DNA of 34,442 nucleotides, taken from Bacteroidales bacterium. Lineage in GTDB: Bacteria; Bacteroidota; Bacteroidia; Bacteroidales; Muribaculaceae. The notes under the pieces are model-generated. The model was not told the DNA's origin. It saw only the letters and a list, made by a program, of their open reading frames with translations, and ran no database searches. The stretch covers positions 1 through 34,442 of the forward strand of contig JAJBUG010000081.1 of NCBI GenBank assembly GCA_020860515.1, read 5' to 3'. The position numbers were made by a program, and so were the translations under genes. Positions 1 through 7,669 of the stretch are shown in pieces; the first letter of the stretch is position 1, and each line of letters opens with the position of its first letter.

Positions 1-3
1 CCC

Positions 4-105
4 CCAACCCCGTAGGGGTTGTTAAGTTATTGAGAAACAACCCCTACGGGGTTGGATTGGAAGTTCTTTAATCCAGGCTATTAGAAACAACCCCTACGGG
101 GTTGG
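4..105. repeat. REP-like palindromic repeats, three copies
   Basis: Three copies of a 20-base unit with the palindromic core AACCCCTACGGGGTT occur at 4-23 (inverted), 36-55 and 86-105 (direct). The two direct copies are exactly 50 bases apart and share the preceding GAAA. Each can fold into a GC-rich hairpin in otherwise AT-rich DNA. The array is cut by the window's left edge and may continue. It resembles REP or BIME intergenic elements; no transposase is visible to explain it. Confidence 0.75.
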
Positions 106-175
106 CAAATACAATATTATAATTTAATTTTAATCTGAATATTTCTTACAAATTACAAATTAAATTGGTGACAGT

Positions 176-256
176 TTGTCACTTGTCATTTGTCATTTGT
201 CATTTGTCATTTGTCACTTGTCACTTATTTGTCACTTGTCATTTGTCACTTGTCAT
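176..256. repeat. 7-bp tandem repeat (TTGTCAY), 11 units
   Basis: Seven head-to-tail units of TTGTCAT or TTGTCAC run from 176 to 224, followed by a 4-base interruption and four more units at 229-256. The array runs over the stop codon of aspS (minus strand, 246-248), so the last codons of that gene (Asn-Asp-Lys-stop) are made of repeat sequence. It is a microsatellite whose unit is not a multiple of three. Confidence 0.85.
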
Positions 257-2006
257 TTTTTACTATTGCAAGGGCAAGTTCGTCGAGCTGCTTCTGGTCG
301 AGCGGGGCGGGAGCATCGAGCATGACATCGCGGCCTGAGTTGTTCTTCGGGAAGGCAATGCAGTCGCGGATTGAGTCGAGGCCAGCGAAGAGCGATACCC
401 AGCGGTCGAGGCCGTAGGCCAGGCCTCCGTGTGGCGGAGCACCATATTTGAAGGCATTCATCAAGAAGCCGAACTGCTCTTGAGCCCTCTCGGGGGTAAA
501 GCCAAGGATTTCAAACATCTTGGCTTGCAACTTGCTGTCGTGGATACGGATTGAGCCGCCGCCAACTTCCACTCCATTGATTACCATGTCGTAGGCATCA
601 GCACGCACATCTTCTGGCTTGGTATCAAGCATGGGGATGTCCTCGGCCTTAGGATGGGTGAACGGGTGGTGCATGGCCATCAGACGCTGCTCCTCGTCGC
701 TCCACTCAAACATTGGGAAGTCAACCACCCAAAGGCAAGCAAATTTATTCTTGTCGCGCAGTCCAAGCTGGCGTCCCATCTCCAAGCGGAGTTCGCACAG
801 TTGCTTGCGGGTCTTCATTGCATCGTCGCCGCTCATAATCAGGATAAGGTCGCCAGGCTCAGCGTCCATAGCCTTGCGCAGTGCTTGCAGAGCCTCTTGG
901 TCGTAGAATTTGTCAACTGACGACTTTACAGTGCCATCCTCGCCAACACGGGCATAAACCAGACCTTTGGCGCCAATTTGGCTGCGCTTTACGAAGTCGG
1001 TGAGTTGGTCGAGCTGCTTGCGTGTGTAGTGGGCTGCTCCCTTTGCACAGATGCCTCCGATATAGGCGGCATTGTCGAAAACTGGGAATCCATGGCCTTT
1101 CATCACATCCATCAGCTCCACAAATGTCATGCCGAAGCGCATATCTGGCTTGTCGCTGCCGTAGAGACGCATAGCATCTGCCCAAGTCATGCGCAGGAAC
1201 GGCTCGGTAAGCTCGATGCCGCGAATTTCCTTGAAGAGGTGCTTGGCCATGCCTTCGAAGGTGTTGATAATATCGTCCTGATGAATGAAGCTCATCTCGC
1301 AGTCAATCTGAGTGAACTCAGGCTGACGGTCGGCGCGCAGGTCTTCATCTCGGAAGCATTTCACGATTTGGAAATAGCGGTCGATGCCAGCTACCATCAG
1401 AAGCTGCTTAAGGGTCTGCGGGCTTTGAGGCAGGGCGTAAAATTGGCCTTGGTTCATGCGGCTGGGCACCACAAAGTCGCGTGCCCCCTCAGGTGTGGAG
1501 CCTACCAGCATAGGAGTTTCGATTTCAAGGAAGCCTTTGCTGTCGAGATAGCGGCGCACCTCCATAGTCATGCGGTGGCGCAGCTCCAAGTTCTTGCGTA
1601 CGGCAGCACGGCGGATGTCGAGATAGCGGTATTTCATTCGCAACTCGTCGCCGCCATCGGTATCGTCTTCGATAGTGAATGGAGGCACTTCGCTCGGATT
1701 CAAGATTTTAAGGTCGGTGGCGTTGATTTCGATGTCGCCAGTGGGCAGATTTGCGTTCTTCGACGAGCGCTCAGCCACCTTGCCAGTGACTTGCACCACA
1801 TATTCGCGGCCCAGATGGTTGGCTGCCTCGGTCAGAGCAGGCGAAGCCTGATTGTCAAAGACTATTTGCGTCAGTCCATAGCGGTCACGAAGATCAAGGA
1901 AGGTCATGCCTCCCATTTTGCGTGTGCGTTGCACCCAACCAGCCAGGGTAACTTCCTGCCCGGCGTTTTCCAAGCGCAGCTCACCGCAGTTATGCGTACG
2001 GTACAT
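246..2006 (-). CDS. aspS: Aspartyl-tRNA synthetase
   Basis: Class II aminoacyl-tRNA synthetase that charges tRNA-Asp with aspartate in the cytoplasm. With the start at 2006 (protein begins [10 protein letters not shown]) it is 586 residues, the usual bacterial length. Visible parts are the N-terminal OB-fold anticodon-binding domain (about 15-105), class II motif 1 near 158-168 ([10 protein letters not shown]), motif 2 at 218-231 ([14 protein letters not shown]) and motif 3 at 528-536 (GLAYGLDRW). The GAD insertion domain lies between motifs 2 and 3. A longer reading frame continues upstream to 2165 but would cross the promoter and add low-complexity sequence absent from the family, so it was rejected. 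The C-terminus runs into a 7-bp repeat. It appears to be transcribed alone. Confidence 0.97.
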   Translation of the reverse strand: MYRTHNCGELRLENAGQEVTLAGWVQRTRKMGGMTFLDLRDRYGLTQIVFDNQASPALTEAANHLGREYVVQVTGKVAERSSKNANLPTGDIEINATDLKILNPSEVPPFTIEDDTDGGDELRMKYRYLDIRRAAVRKNLELRHRMTMEVRRYLDSKGFLEIETPMLVGSTPEGARDFVVPSRMNQGQFYALPQSPQTLKQLLMVAGIDRYFQIVKCFRDEDLRADRQPEFTQIDCEMSFIHQDDIINTFEGMAKHLFKEIRGIELTEPFLRMTWADAMRLYGSDKPDMRFGMTFVELMDVMKGHGFPVFDNAAYIGGICAKGAAHYTRKQLDQLTDFVKRSQIGAKGLVYARVGEDGTVKSSVDKFYDQEALQALRKAMDAEPGDLILIMSGDDAMKTRKQLCELRLEMGRQLGLRDKNKFACLWVVDFPMFEWSDEEQRLMAMHHPFTHPKAEDIPMLDTKPEDVRADAYDMVINGVEVGGGSIRIHDSKLQAKMFEILGFTPERAQEQFGFLMNAFKYGAPPHGGLAYGLDRWVSLFAGLDSIRDCIAFPKNNSGRDVMLDAPAPLDQKQLDELALAIVKNDK

Positions 2007-2048
2007 AATATCTTGTAACTTTATAAAGTTGTTTTTGATTCTAAGGTG

Positions 2049-2081
2049 CAAAGTTACAAAATTATTGTGACAAATCACAAA
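2049..2081 (-). promoter_or_regulatory. Bacteroidetes-type promoter of aspS
   Basis: On the minus strand, a -33 TTTG (2078-2081) is followed after 21 bases by a -7 TAACTTTG (2049-2056). Transcription would begin about 35-40 bases before the aspS start at 2006. The match to TTTG-N19-21-TAnnTTTG also supports the shorter aspS start. Confidence 0.7.
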
Positions 2082-2133
2082 AAACTTTGAGGGCGAAATG
2101 ACAAAATTTTGACAAAATAATGACAAAATGCTG

Positions 2134-2169
2134 AAAAAACAGTTGGCACCCCCATGGAGTGCCAACTGT
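2134..2169 (-). terminator. Rho-independent terminator of the UPF0158 gene
   Basis: On the minus strand a perfect 11-base stem (2159-2169 with 2139-2149, ACAGTTGGCAC arm) is followed directly by a run of T residues (2134-2139). It begins three bases past the stop codon of the 2173-3012 gene and separates that gene from aspS. Confidence 0.85.
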
Positions 2170-2172
2170 AAA

Positions 2173-3012
2173 TTAGTTTTGAGATTCTTTGTCTTTGGCG
2201 TCGAGAAACTCGCGCAGGTGCTTTTCGGCTTTGAAGAAGAAGGCTACAGAGCGCCGGATGTCGCGCTCTACTTGCTGCAGTGTGCGCTCGTCGCGATGGC
2301 CAGGGCGCACATTTACAGGCTCAAAAGTGATGCCTCCGCCGCTTTTGAATATGAAATGCTGCTCAGCAATGCGGCGAATCTCTTCCTCAATGGTGTAATG
2401 GGTGACTATTTCCTCCTGATCATCCGATGGAATCAGGGTAGTGCCAGGCTGGGTGACTACGCTCGATACCACTACCTCCCTGAGTTTGGGCGAGCAATAC
2501 ACGTATCTCCCTGAATATACCCCAAGGGCCATGATGGAGATAGCGTCGTCGTCGAGCGGGTAGGTCTTGATTTCTGAGGCTCCAGCTTGGCGCTTCATTT
2601 CATCTATTACGTAGCAATGAAGAAAACTCTCTTTGAACTCGAACCATTTCTTCCGAATCCTTGGGTGTCCATCCAGGGCTGATTTAAACCGGGCAAAAGG
2701 GTGCTTGCCGACTAAGGCCTCGGCAAGTTCGCGCTGCGTAGGACTTCCTTTTTTTAGCACATAATCCACGAAATGCTCCATCATTTCGTAAGAGTCATGC
2801 GAGTTAAGAGGCTCAAAAGTCATCGAGTGTTCCCAGGACTCCACCTTTTCTTCGATTTCTTTAAAAATGTCATCATAGTCGTGATAATCGGCCCACGAAT
2901 CCCCCATTACCGACTCTACTTCGCCGGTAACAGTGTTAAGATAACAAATCATCCCGCAATCGAGGTCCTGTGTAATTTGGGTTATAACCTTTTTCAGGTC
3001 TGGATCATTCAT
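2173..3012 (-). CDS. UPF0158 family protein
   Basis: Soluble 279-residue protein of unknown function. Residues about 15-140 match UPF0158: a [12 protein letters not shown] segment near the N-terminus, the MMEHFVDYV segment, and [10 protein letters not shown] followed by RKKWFEFKE, where family members carry FRRFK and a W..F pair. The remaining half (about 145-279) is not recognised and is longer than in minimal members; it contains a [11 protein letters not shown] stretch and a charged C-terminus. There is no signal peptide or membrane segment. The gene has its own promoter (3062-3092) and terminator (2134-2169), so it is probably a single-gene transcript. The family call is fairly secure; function is unknown. 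Confidence 0.8.
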   Translation of the reverse strand: MNDPDLKKVITQITQDLDCGMICYLNTVTGEVESVMGDSWADYHDYDDIFKEIEEKVESWEHSMTFEPLNSHDSYEMMEHFVDYVLKKGSPTQRELAEALVGKHPFARFKSALDGHPRIRKKWFEFKESFLHCYVIDEMKRQAGASEIKTYPLDDDAISIMALGVYSGRYVYCSPKLREVVVSSVVTQPGTTLIPSDDQEEIVTHYTIEEEIRRIAEQHFIFKSGGGITFEPVNVRPGHRDERTLQQVERDIRRSVAFFFKAEKHLREFLDAKDKESQN

Positions 3013-3061
3013 GCTTTTTCAGTGTTAAGTTGGTTTATGTGATAGGAATTAAAATTTACCG

Positions 3062-3092
3062 CAAATTTACTACTTATTTCTGAAAAACGCAA
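3062..3092 (-). promoter_or_regulatory. Promoter of the UPF0158 gene
   Basis: On the minus strand, -33 TTG (3090-3092), a 20-base spacer, then -7 TAAATTTG (3062-3069). The start codon at 3012 lies about 45 bases downstream of the expected transcription start. Confidence 0.65.
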
Positions 3093-3141
3093 TATATTGC
3101 GACCCAAATTTTGTTAACCTGAAAAAGATTTTTGCCCAATG

Positions 3142-4152
3142 TCAATTGCCAGCAATGACTATGCAGGCCAGACCTCCAATGAATAAAAGGAACATAAATC
3201 CCAGCAGCCAATCCACCGCTCGCGAGGCTCCCTTGAATTCTTTCCATACCCAAAGGCCCCAGAGCGCGGCTACCATCGGCGCTCCTTGGCCCAGTGCATA
3301 ACTGATAGCGGGGCCTGCTTCGCCTGATGCAATGTAACTGAAGGCAGTGCCAAGACACCAGATCGCGCCTCCTAACATGCCGCAGAGGTGAGTGCCAACC
3401 GACCCTCGGAAATATGCCGCATAGGTGACAGGCGTGCCAGTAAAGGGATAGCGCATCACAATGGTATTAAACACGAAATTGCTCAGCAGCACACCGATTG
3501 AGAACACGAATATAGCAGAGTAGGGGGTAAGCATTCCTGGGGTAGGATTGGCAAAATTCTCCACATCCATGCCCATCACCACAAAGCGGTAGAATAGTGA
3601 CATCAAGCACCCCGCAATGATGGCAATGATTATGCCCTTGCGAGTGTTGCTCGCGCTCTCAGCACTGCGGTTCATCTTGCCCGAGGCCACGCCATTGCAG
3701 ATGATGGCTATTACCACCAATCCCACGCCTATGAACAGAAGCAGAGGATTTCCCGAAGGCACACCTAAGTAATTGATGACTACTCCGAGCACCAAGGCAA
3801 TTCCCACTCCCAACGGGAAGGCTACAGCCATGCCAGCCAATGAGATTGATGCTGACAGTAGAATGTTGGAAGCATTGAATATCACACCGCCTAAGATTAC
3901 CCAGCCAATCGAGCTCCAAGCTGCTTGCTCGAGGTCGGGGATGAACGAACGCCCGGTGCTGCCTATGCTGCCAAGCGTGAAGCCTAAGATAATGGCGAAT
4001 ACAACCATGCCAAGCACATAGTCCCAGTAGAAGAGCTCGTAACGCCAATTTTTCGAGGATACCAGTTTTTGGGTGTTGCCCCAAGATCCCCAGCATATCA
4101 TCGTCACAAAGCAGAATATTACTGCCAGTGCGTAACTATTTACGGTAAACAT
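3142..4152 (-). CDS. GRP-family sugar permease (RbsU/GlcU-like), probably ribose
   Basis: Inner-membrane protein of 336 residues with about ten hydrophobic segments, of the drug/metabolite transporter superfamily. The N-terminus (FVTMICWGSWGNTQKL) and the glycine-rich pairs of helices resemble the glucose/ribose porter (GRP) group, including RbsU. The ribokinase gene lies immediately upstream on the same strand (stop 4202, start 4152, a 49-base gap), so the pair probably imports a sugar and phosphorylates it. Ribose is inferred from the kinase only. In Bacteroidetes such proteins are often annotated simply as DMT permeases; another sugar remains possible. No separate promoter is visible in the gap, which fits an operon. 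Confidence 0.75.
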   Translation of the reverse strand: MFTVNSYALAVIFCFVTMICWGSWGNTQKLVSSKNWRYELFYWDYVLGMVVFAIILGFTLGSIGSTGRSFIPDLEQAAWSSIGWVILGGVIFNASNILLSASISLAGMAVAFPLGVGIALVLGVVINYLGVPSGNPLLLFIGVGLVVIAIICNGVASGKMNRSAESASNTRKGIIIAIIAGCLMSLFYRFVVMGMDVENFANPTPGMLTPYSAIFVFSIGVLLSNFVFNTIVMRYPFTGTPVTYAAYFRGSVGTHLCGMLGGAIWCLGTAFSYIASGEAGPAISYALGQGAPMVAALWGLWVWKEFKGASRAVDWLLGFMFLLFIGGLACIVIAGN

Positions 4153-4201
4153 AACACTAATATTTTCGGGGTTATTGGATAAAGAGGATGGGGCACGGAG
4201 G

Positions 4202-5128
4202 TTAGCTGGTCAATTCTTGCCGATAAGGAGCGGCTTGCATAGCTCCCATCCTGGTCACAGCAATCGACGAGGCCTTGCATCCAAATTCTATAGCCTCCCT
4301 CAGCGACTTGCCCTCGGCTAAGGCTACACACAGGGCTCCGCAGAATGTGTCGCCAGCACCAGTGGTGTCAAGAGCTTTAACCTTAAATGCTGGCACGCTA
4401 AAGAACTCACCATCCTGGTATGCCATGGCACCGCGCGACCCCATCGTTACGATTACTGACTTTACGCCCTTGGCCACGATTGCGAGTATGGCTTCCTTCA
4501 CTTGGTCGTCAGTGTCAGTGGGGAGGCCGGTTATGATATTGGCTTCGGTCTCATTGGGTATTATCAAATCGAGACTTGACAGTAGGGAGTCGGGCAGAGG
4601 TTCTTTCGGGGCAGGTGCGGGATTTAAAATTACATAAGCGCCCGCATCTTTTGCTTTTTGTGAGGCATAGTCGATAGTATCAAGGGGCACTTCGAGCTGC
4701 ATCAGTACAATGCCAGCCTCGTCGATTTTTGATGAGGCATCATCAATATCAGTGGAAAGCAGACAAAAATTGGCTCCCGGGGCCACTGAAATGGAATTTT
4801 CACCTTTTTCATCGACATTGATTAAGGCTACTCCGGAAGGCACTCCTTGACAAACCCCTAAGTATTCAGCATTGATATGCTCTTCTTTGAACTGCCTCAA
4901 AGTCTGGGCGCCGAACATATCATCGCCAACCTTCCCTATAAAGCTCACTTTGCCTCCGAGGCGCGCCGCAGCTACCGCTTGATTGGCACCTTTGCCGCCT
5001 GGATCCATCATAAATTTGCCGCCGAGCACGGTTTCGCCTGGCAGGGGCAGATGTTGGGATTTAATGGTCATATCGGTGTTAGTGCTGCCGATTACCACTA
5101 TGTTATCGTTTTTCATGTTGTTTTCCAT
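4202..5128 (-). CDS. rbsK: Ribokinase
   Basis: PfkB-family carbohydrate kinase of 308 residues, the usual ribokinase length; it phosphorylates D-ribose to ribose 5-phosphate with ATP. The first PfkB signature lies at about 43-58 (PGGKGANQAVAAARLG) and the second at 254-266 (DTTGAGDTFCGAL) with the catalytic Asp260. The early GSTNTDM segment and ILNPAPAP (167-174) are typical of ribokinases rather than fructokinases. The start could also be the second Met (residue 5, position 5116); neither has a clear Shine-Dalgarno sequence. It lies directly upstream of a GRP-type sugar permease. Confidence 0.93.
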   Translation of the reverse strand: MENNMKNDNIVVIGSTNTDMTIKSQHLPLPGETVLGGKFMMDPGGKGANQAVAAARLGGKVSFIGKVGDDMFGAQTLRQFKEEHINAEYLGVCQGVPSGVALINVDEKGENSISVAPGANFCLLSTDIDDASSKIDEAGIVLMQLEVPLDTIDYASQKAKDAGAYVILNPAPAPKEPLPDSLLSSLDLIIPNETEANIITGLPTDTDDQVKEAILAIVAKGVKSVIVTMGSRGAMAYQDGEFFSVPAFKVKALDTTGAGDTFCGALCVALAEGKSLREAIEFGCKASSIAVTRMGAMQAAPYRQELTS

Positions 5129-5152
5129 AATATTTCAGTTTAAATTATACGA

Positions 5153-5187
5153 GGTTCTCGCCATGGATTGCCTCCGTGACGAGAACC
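5153..5187. repeat. Intergenic hairpin with a shared 12-base motif
   Basis: GGTTCTCG (5153-5160) and CGAGAACC (5180-5187) form an 8-base stem round a 19-base loop. On the minus strand the element contains TCTCGTCACGGA (5173-5184), found again inside the larger hairpins at 11731-11795 and 15473-15537. It lies between the acid phosphatase stop and the rbsK start. There is no T-run, so a simple terminator role is not supported. Confidence 0.6.
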
Positions 5188-5207
5188 GGTAAAGACGTTA
5201 GGTGATA

Positions 5208-6029
5208 TTATTCAGCTGCTTTCTTAAAGTCGCGGCTTTGGTCAGGACGATGGTATTTTCCCTCAGCTTTCTTTTGTTTGAATTCTTTCTTAGCCTTATC
5301 CAATTGCTTGGTAAATCCCTCGTTGTTATGCAGTGACATGTAAGCATTTGAGCCAGCAATTCGGCCTGCATCAACGTCGCTTTGCCAATGGTATCCGCAT
5401 ATTACTCGGCTTTCGCCCAGGCGGAAGCCTGTCTGGAGGAGTTGGGTCATTTGCTCAGGATTGATTTCAGAAAGCACAAGTGCTGTGCACCAGCCAATTG
5501 ACGAGTGTCCCGATGGGAATGAACCATTTGTAAGGAGCTCTTGCTCTTGGGCGGGATTGCAAGTGCCAGTTTCATAGAATACGTATGGGCGTGTGCGCAT
5601 ATAGCCTTGTTTTGCCGAGCGGCAAGCCAAGTCGCCAGCGTCCTGAATCATAGGCACGATAAGAGCCCAAAGCTCGGGTGTGTTTTCTTCACTGATTTCA
5701 ATGCCAAATGGTTCGCTGAATGAGGCAGCCAAGCCAGTGGGAGTAACATCAGCATCTGAGCAGGCAAGATCGCCGCGCGGAGTCTTGCGCTGTTGCTTGC
5801 CCCACCAGTAGCGAGTCTGGTCATAGGCAAACTGCTGTTCGGTCCAGCTTGGAGGCAGTGGGAGTACCAGAGCAGAATTTGGCACTTCATCGATTGTCAG
5901 CCAGAATAGTTCGGGATTCGTGCGATGGTCATAAATCTTCGTCTCTTGGTCTTGGGCGAATGTCATCGGGGTCATGCATGCCAGCACGGCCATCAATGAA
6001 AAGATGCGGAGGGATTTGATAAGCTTCAT
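5208..6029 (-). CDS. Secreted class A acid phosphatase (PAP2 superfamily, PhoN-like)
   Basis: Exported phosphatase of 273 residues that would hydrolyse phosphomonoesters in the periplasm. Residues 1-25 form a signal peptide ending in TFAQ. The complete PAP2 active-site pattern is present: K140 and R147-P148 (KX6RP), P172-S173-G174-H175 (PSGH) and S207-R208, H214, D218 (SRX5HX3D). The nucleophile would be His214 and the acid/base His175. The pattern and overall length match bacterial non-specific acid phosphatases of class A. The C-terminal 35 residues are lysine-rich. It stands alone between a gene-free stretch and rbsK. Substrate range cannot be told from sequence. Confidence 0.92.
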   Translation of the reverse strand: MKLIKSLRIFSLMAVLACMTPMTFAQDQETKIYDHRTNPELFWLTIDEVPNSALVLPLPPSWTEQQFAYDQTRYWWGKQQRKTPRGDLACSDADVTPTGLAASFSEPFGIEISEENTPELWALIVPMIQDAGDLACRSAKQGYMRTRPYVFYETGTCNPAQEQELLTNGSFPSGHSSIGWCTALVLSEINPEQMTQLLQTGFRLGESRVICGYHWQSDVDAGRIAGSNAYMSLHNNEGFTKQLDKAKKEFKQKKAEGKYHRPDQSRDFKKAAE

Positions 6030-6340
6030 ATTGGTATAGATAAATAGTTTAACATGACTTGAAAACGCGCGAGTTCATAATAGGCTATTATGGTTTTATA
6101 ACATTTCCTGATTTGAAAATGTTCACGATTCGAGGCATGTCGTCAAACCGAAAAGGCTTATGCTCCTATGCCAACCCTTACGCCCACCGATTCGGTGCGG
6201 TATCTGATTGACCAAAATAAAGGTCAATTCGGCAAATGACAAATATTCATAAAAGATTTTCACTTTTTTTCATAGTTGGTAGATAAATTTATTGGGAAAA
6301 TAGTTGTAATTTTGCGAAATCGAAACCTAAAATTATTACT
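6030..6340. other. Divergent intergenic region, 311 bases, no gene
   Basis: This separates the minus-strand acid phosphatase from the plus-strand alcohol dehydrogenase. It holds two small perfect hairpins: CATAATA/TATTATG (6076-6082 and 6086-6092) and ATTGACC/GGTCAAT (6207-6213 and 6222-6228, 8-base loop). A -7 element for the right-hand gene lies at 6307-6314. No clear promoter for the phosphatase and no plausible reading frame were found. Confidence 0.6.
6307..6314 (+). promoter_or_regulatory. -7 element of the alcohol dehydrogenase promoter
   Basis: TAATTTTG lies 26 bases before the ATG at 6341. No good -33 TTG is found 19-21 bases upstream, so only the -7 half is proposed. Confidence 0.45.
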
Positions 6341-7510
6341 ATGGAGAATTTTTCATATTGCACCCCCACGCGCTATCTGTTTGGGCGCGGAGTGGAGGAC
6401 CAAGTAGGCAAACTGACAGCCGAGCTTGGAGCAAGCAGAGTGATGGTAGTCTATGGACAAGGCTCAGTGGTACGCTCTGGCTTGCTGACCCGAGTGATTG
6501 AATCCCTGACTGACCAAGATATAATGGTGGAAACCCTTGGCGGGGTAAAGCCAAATCCTGAGGATGACCTTGTGCGCGAGGGTATAGCTATTTGCAATGC
6601 CAACGCCATTGACGCCATTGTAGCCGTTGGAGGCGGCTCTGTAATAGATACGGCCAAGGCCATTGCGGCAGGTGCGCGCTATGATGGCGACTTCTGGGAC
6701 TTCTTCTGCGGCAAGGCAGTAGTGCAGGATGCGCTGCCTATAGGTGTGGTGCTCACCATTCCAGCAGCTGGCAGTGAAGGCTCTGGCAATTCAGTGATTA
6801 CAAAGAAGGAAGGAAAGGTTAAGATTTCGATTCGCACTGATTATTGGCTGCGACCCAAGTTCGCCCTGCTCGACCCGGAACTGACTTTCACTCTTCCCCC
6901 TCATCAGACGGCTGCAGGAATAGCTGATATGATGGCCCACATTATGGAGCGCTACTTTACGCCTACAAAGGATGTGGTAGTCACCGACCGCATTTCCGAA
7001 GGCTTATTAAAAGCAATAATCGAAGAGGCTCCAAAGGTAATAGCTCATCCTCACGATTATGAAGCTCGTGCCAACATCATGTGGAGTGGCACTCTGGCTC
7101 ATAATGGCATCTGCGGTTGTGGACGAAAAGAGGATTGGACATCGCATGCGATGGAGCATGAGTTGAGTGCAGTTTATGGCGTTACTCATGGCGCAGGCTT
7201 GGCAGTGGTGTTCCCAGCATGGATGACCTATATGGCCGAACACAATCCAGTAAAGATCGCTCAGTTCGCTCGCCGTGTGTTCCGAGTTATCTCCACCGAT
7301 GATTATGCGGCAGCTATAGAAGGCATTGAGCGCTTGCGTGCTTTTTTCAAGAGCATCGGGCTGCCTACCACAATGGCCGAACTCGGCATCTCCGACCCCG
7401 ACATCCCATTGCTTGTGGAGCGCCTCCACCGCAACAAGGGCGAAGTCCTCGGCGTATATCTCCCCCTCACCGCCAAGGAAACCACCGAAATCTACCAACT
7501 GATGGAATAA
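6341..7510 (+). CDS. Iron-type alcohol dehydrogenase (BDH/YqhD-like)
   Basis: Group III metal-dependent alcohol dehydrogenase of 389 residues, cytoplasmic, NAD(P)-linked. The nucleotide-binding GGGS is at 97-100. The four metal ligands can be placed at Asp196, His200, His269 and His283; the last two are 14 residues apart, as in FucO. The N-terminus (NFSYCTPTRYLFGRG) and VKPNP segment resemble butanol dehydrogenase and the aldehyde reductase YqhD, suggesting reduction of short aldehydes. Whether it uses NADH or NADPH and its natural substrate cannot be fixed from sequence. It is a single gene with a -7 element 26 bases upstream and a large palindrome just after its stop codon. Confidence 0.9.
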   Translation: MENFSYCTPTRYLFGRGVEDQVGKLTAELGASRVMVVYGQGSVVRSGLLTRVIESLTDQDIMVETLGGVKPNPEDDLVREGIAICNANAIDAIVAVGGGSVIDTAKAIAAGARYDGDFWDFFCGKAVVQDALPIGVVLTIPAAGSEGSGNSVITKKEGKVKISIRTDYWLRPKFALLDPELTFTLPPHQTAAGIADMMAHIMERYFTPTKDVVVTDRISEGLLKAIIEEAPKVIAHPHDYEARANIMWSGTLAHNGICGCGRKEDWTSHAMEHELSAVYGVTHGAGLAVVFPAWMTYMAEHNPVKIAQFARRVFRVISTDDYAAAIEGIERLRAFFKSIGLPTTMAELGISDPDIPLLVERLHRNKGEVLGVYLPLTAKETTEIYQLME

Positions 7511-7513
7511 AAA

Positions 7514-7586
7514 GGACGAGAGATACGAAAGACGAGAGATACGAAAAAATAAAATTCGTATCTCTCGTCTTTCGTATCTCTCGTCC
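7514..7586. repeat. Perfect 32-bp inverted repeat with 9-base loop
   Basis: Positions 7514-7545 are the exact reverse complement of 7555-7586, with loop AAAATAAAA. Each arm is itself a near-perfect tandem duplication of a 16-base unit beginning GACGAGAGATACGA. It starts four bases after the alcohol dehydrogenase stop codon, so it would form a very stable hairpin in that transcript. There is no T-run after either arm. Confidence 0.9.
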
Positions 7587-7669
7587 AAACAAGCTTTAAT
7601 GGGTTCTTAATTTTATTGAAACGATTATGAAACAATAAATGGGGAATTTTGCAGCGTGAAACGAAAATT

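Noticed and set aside
190..417. Short plus-strand frame at the window start
   Set aside because: Its first third is the translation of the TTGTCAY microsatellite and the rest is antisense to aspS.
978..2018. Long plus-strand open frame (346 codons) opposite aspS
   Set aside because: It lies wholly antisense to a certain aspS gene, has no family features and is explained by codon bias of the opposite strand.
2007..2165. Upstream extension of aspS by 53 codons
   Set aside because: It crosses a consensus promoter, is rich in Phe and Asn, and is absent from the family; the start at 2006 gives the normal length.
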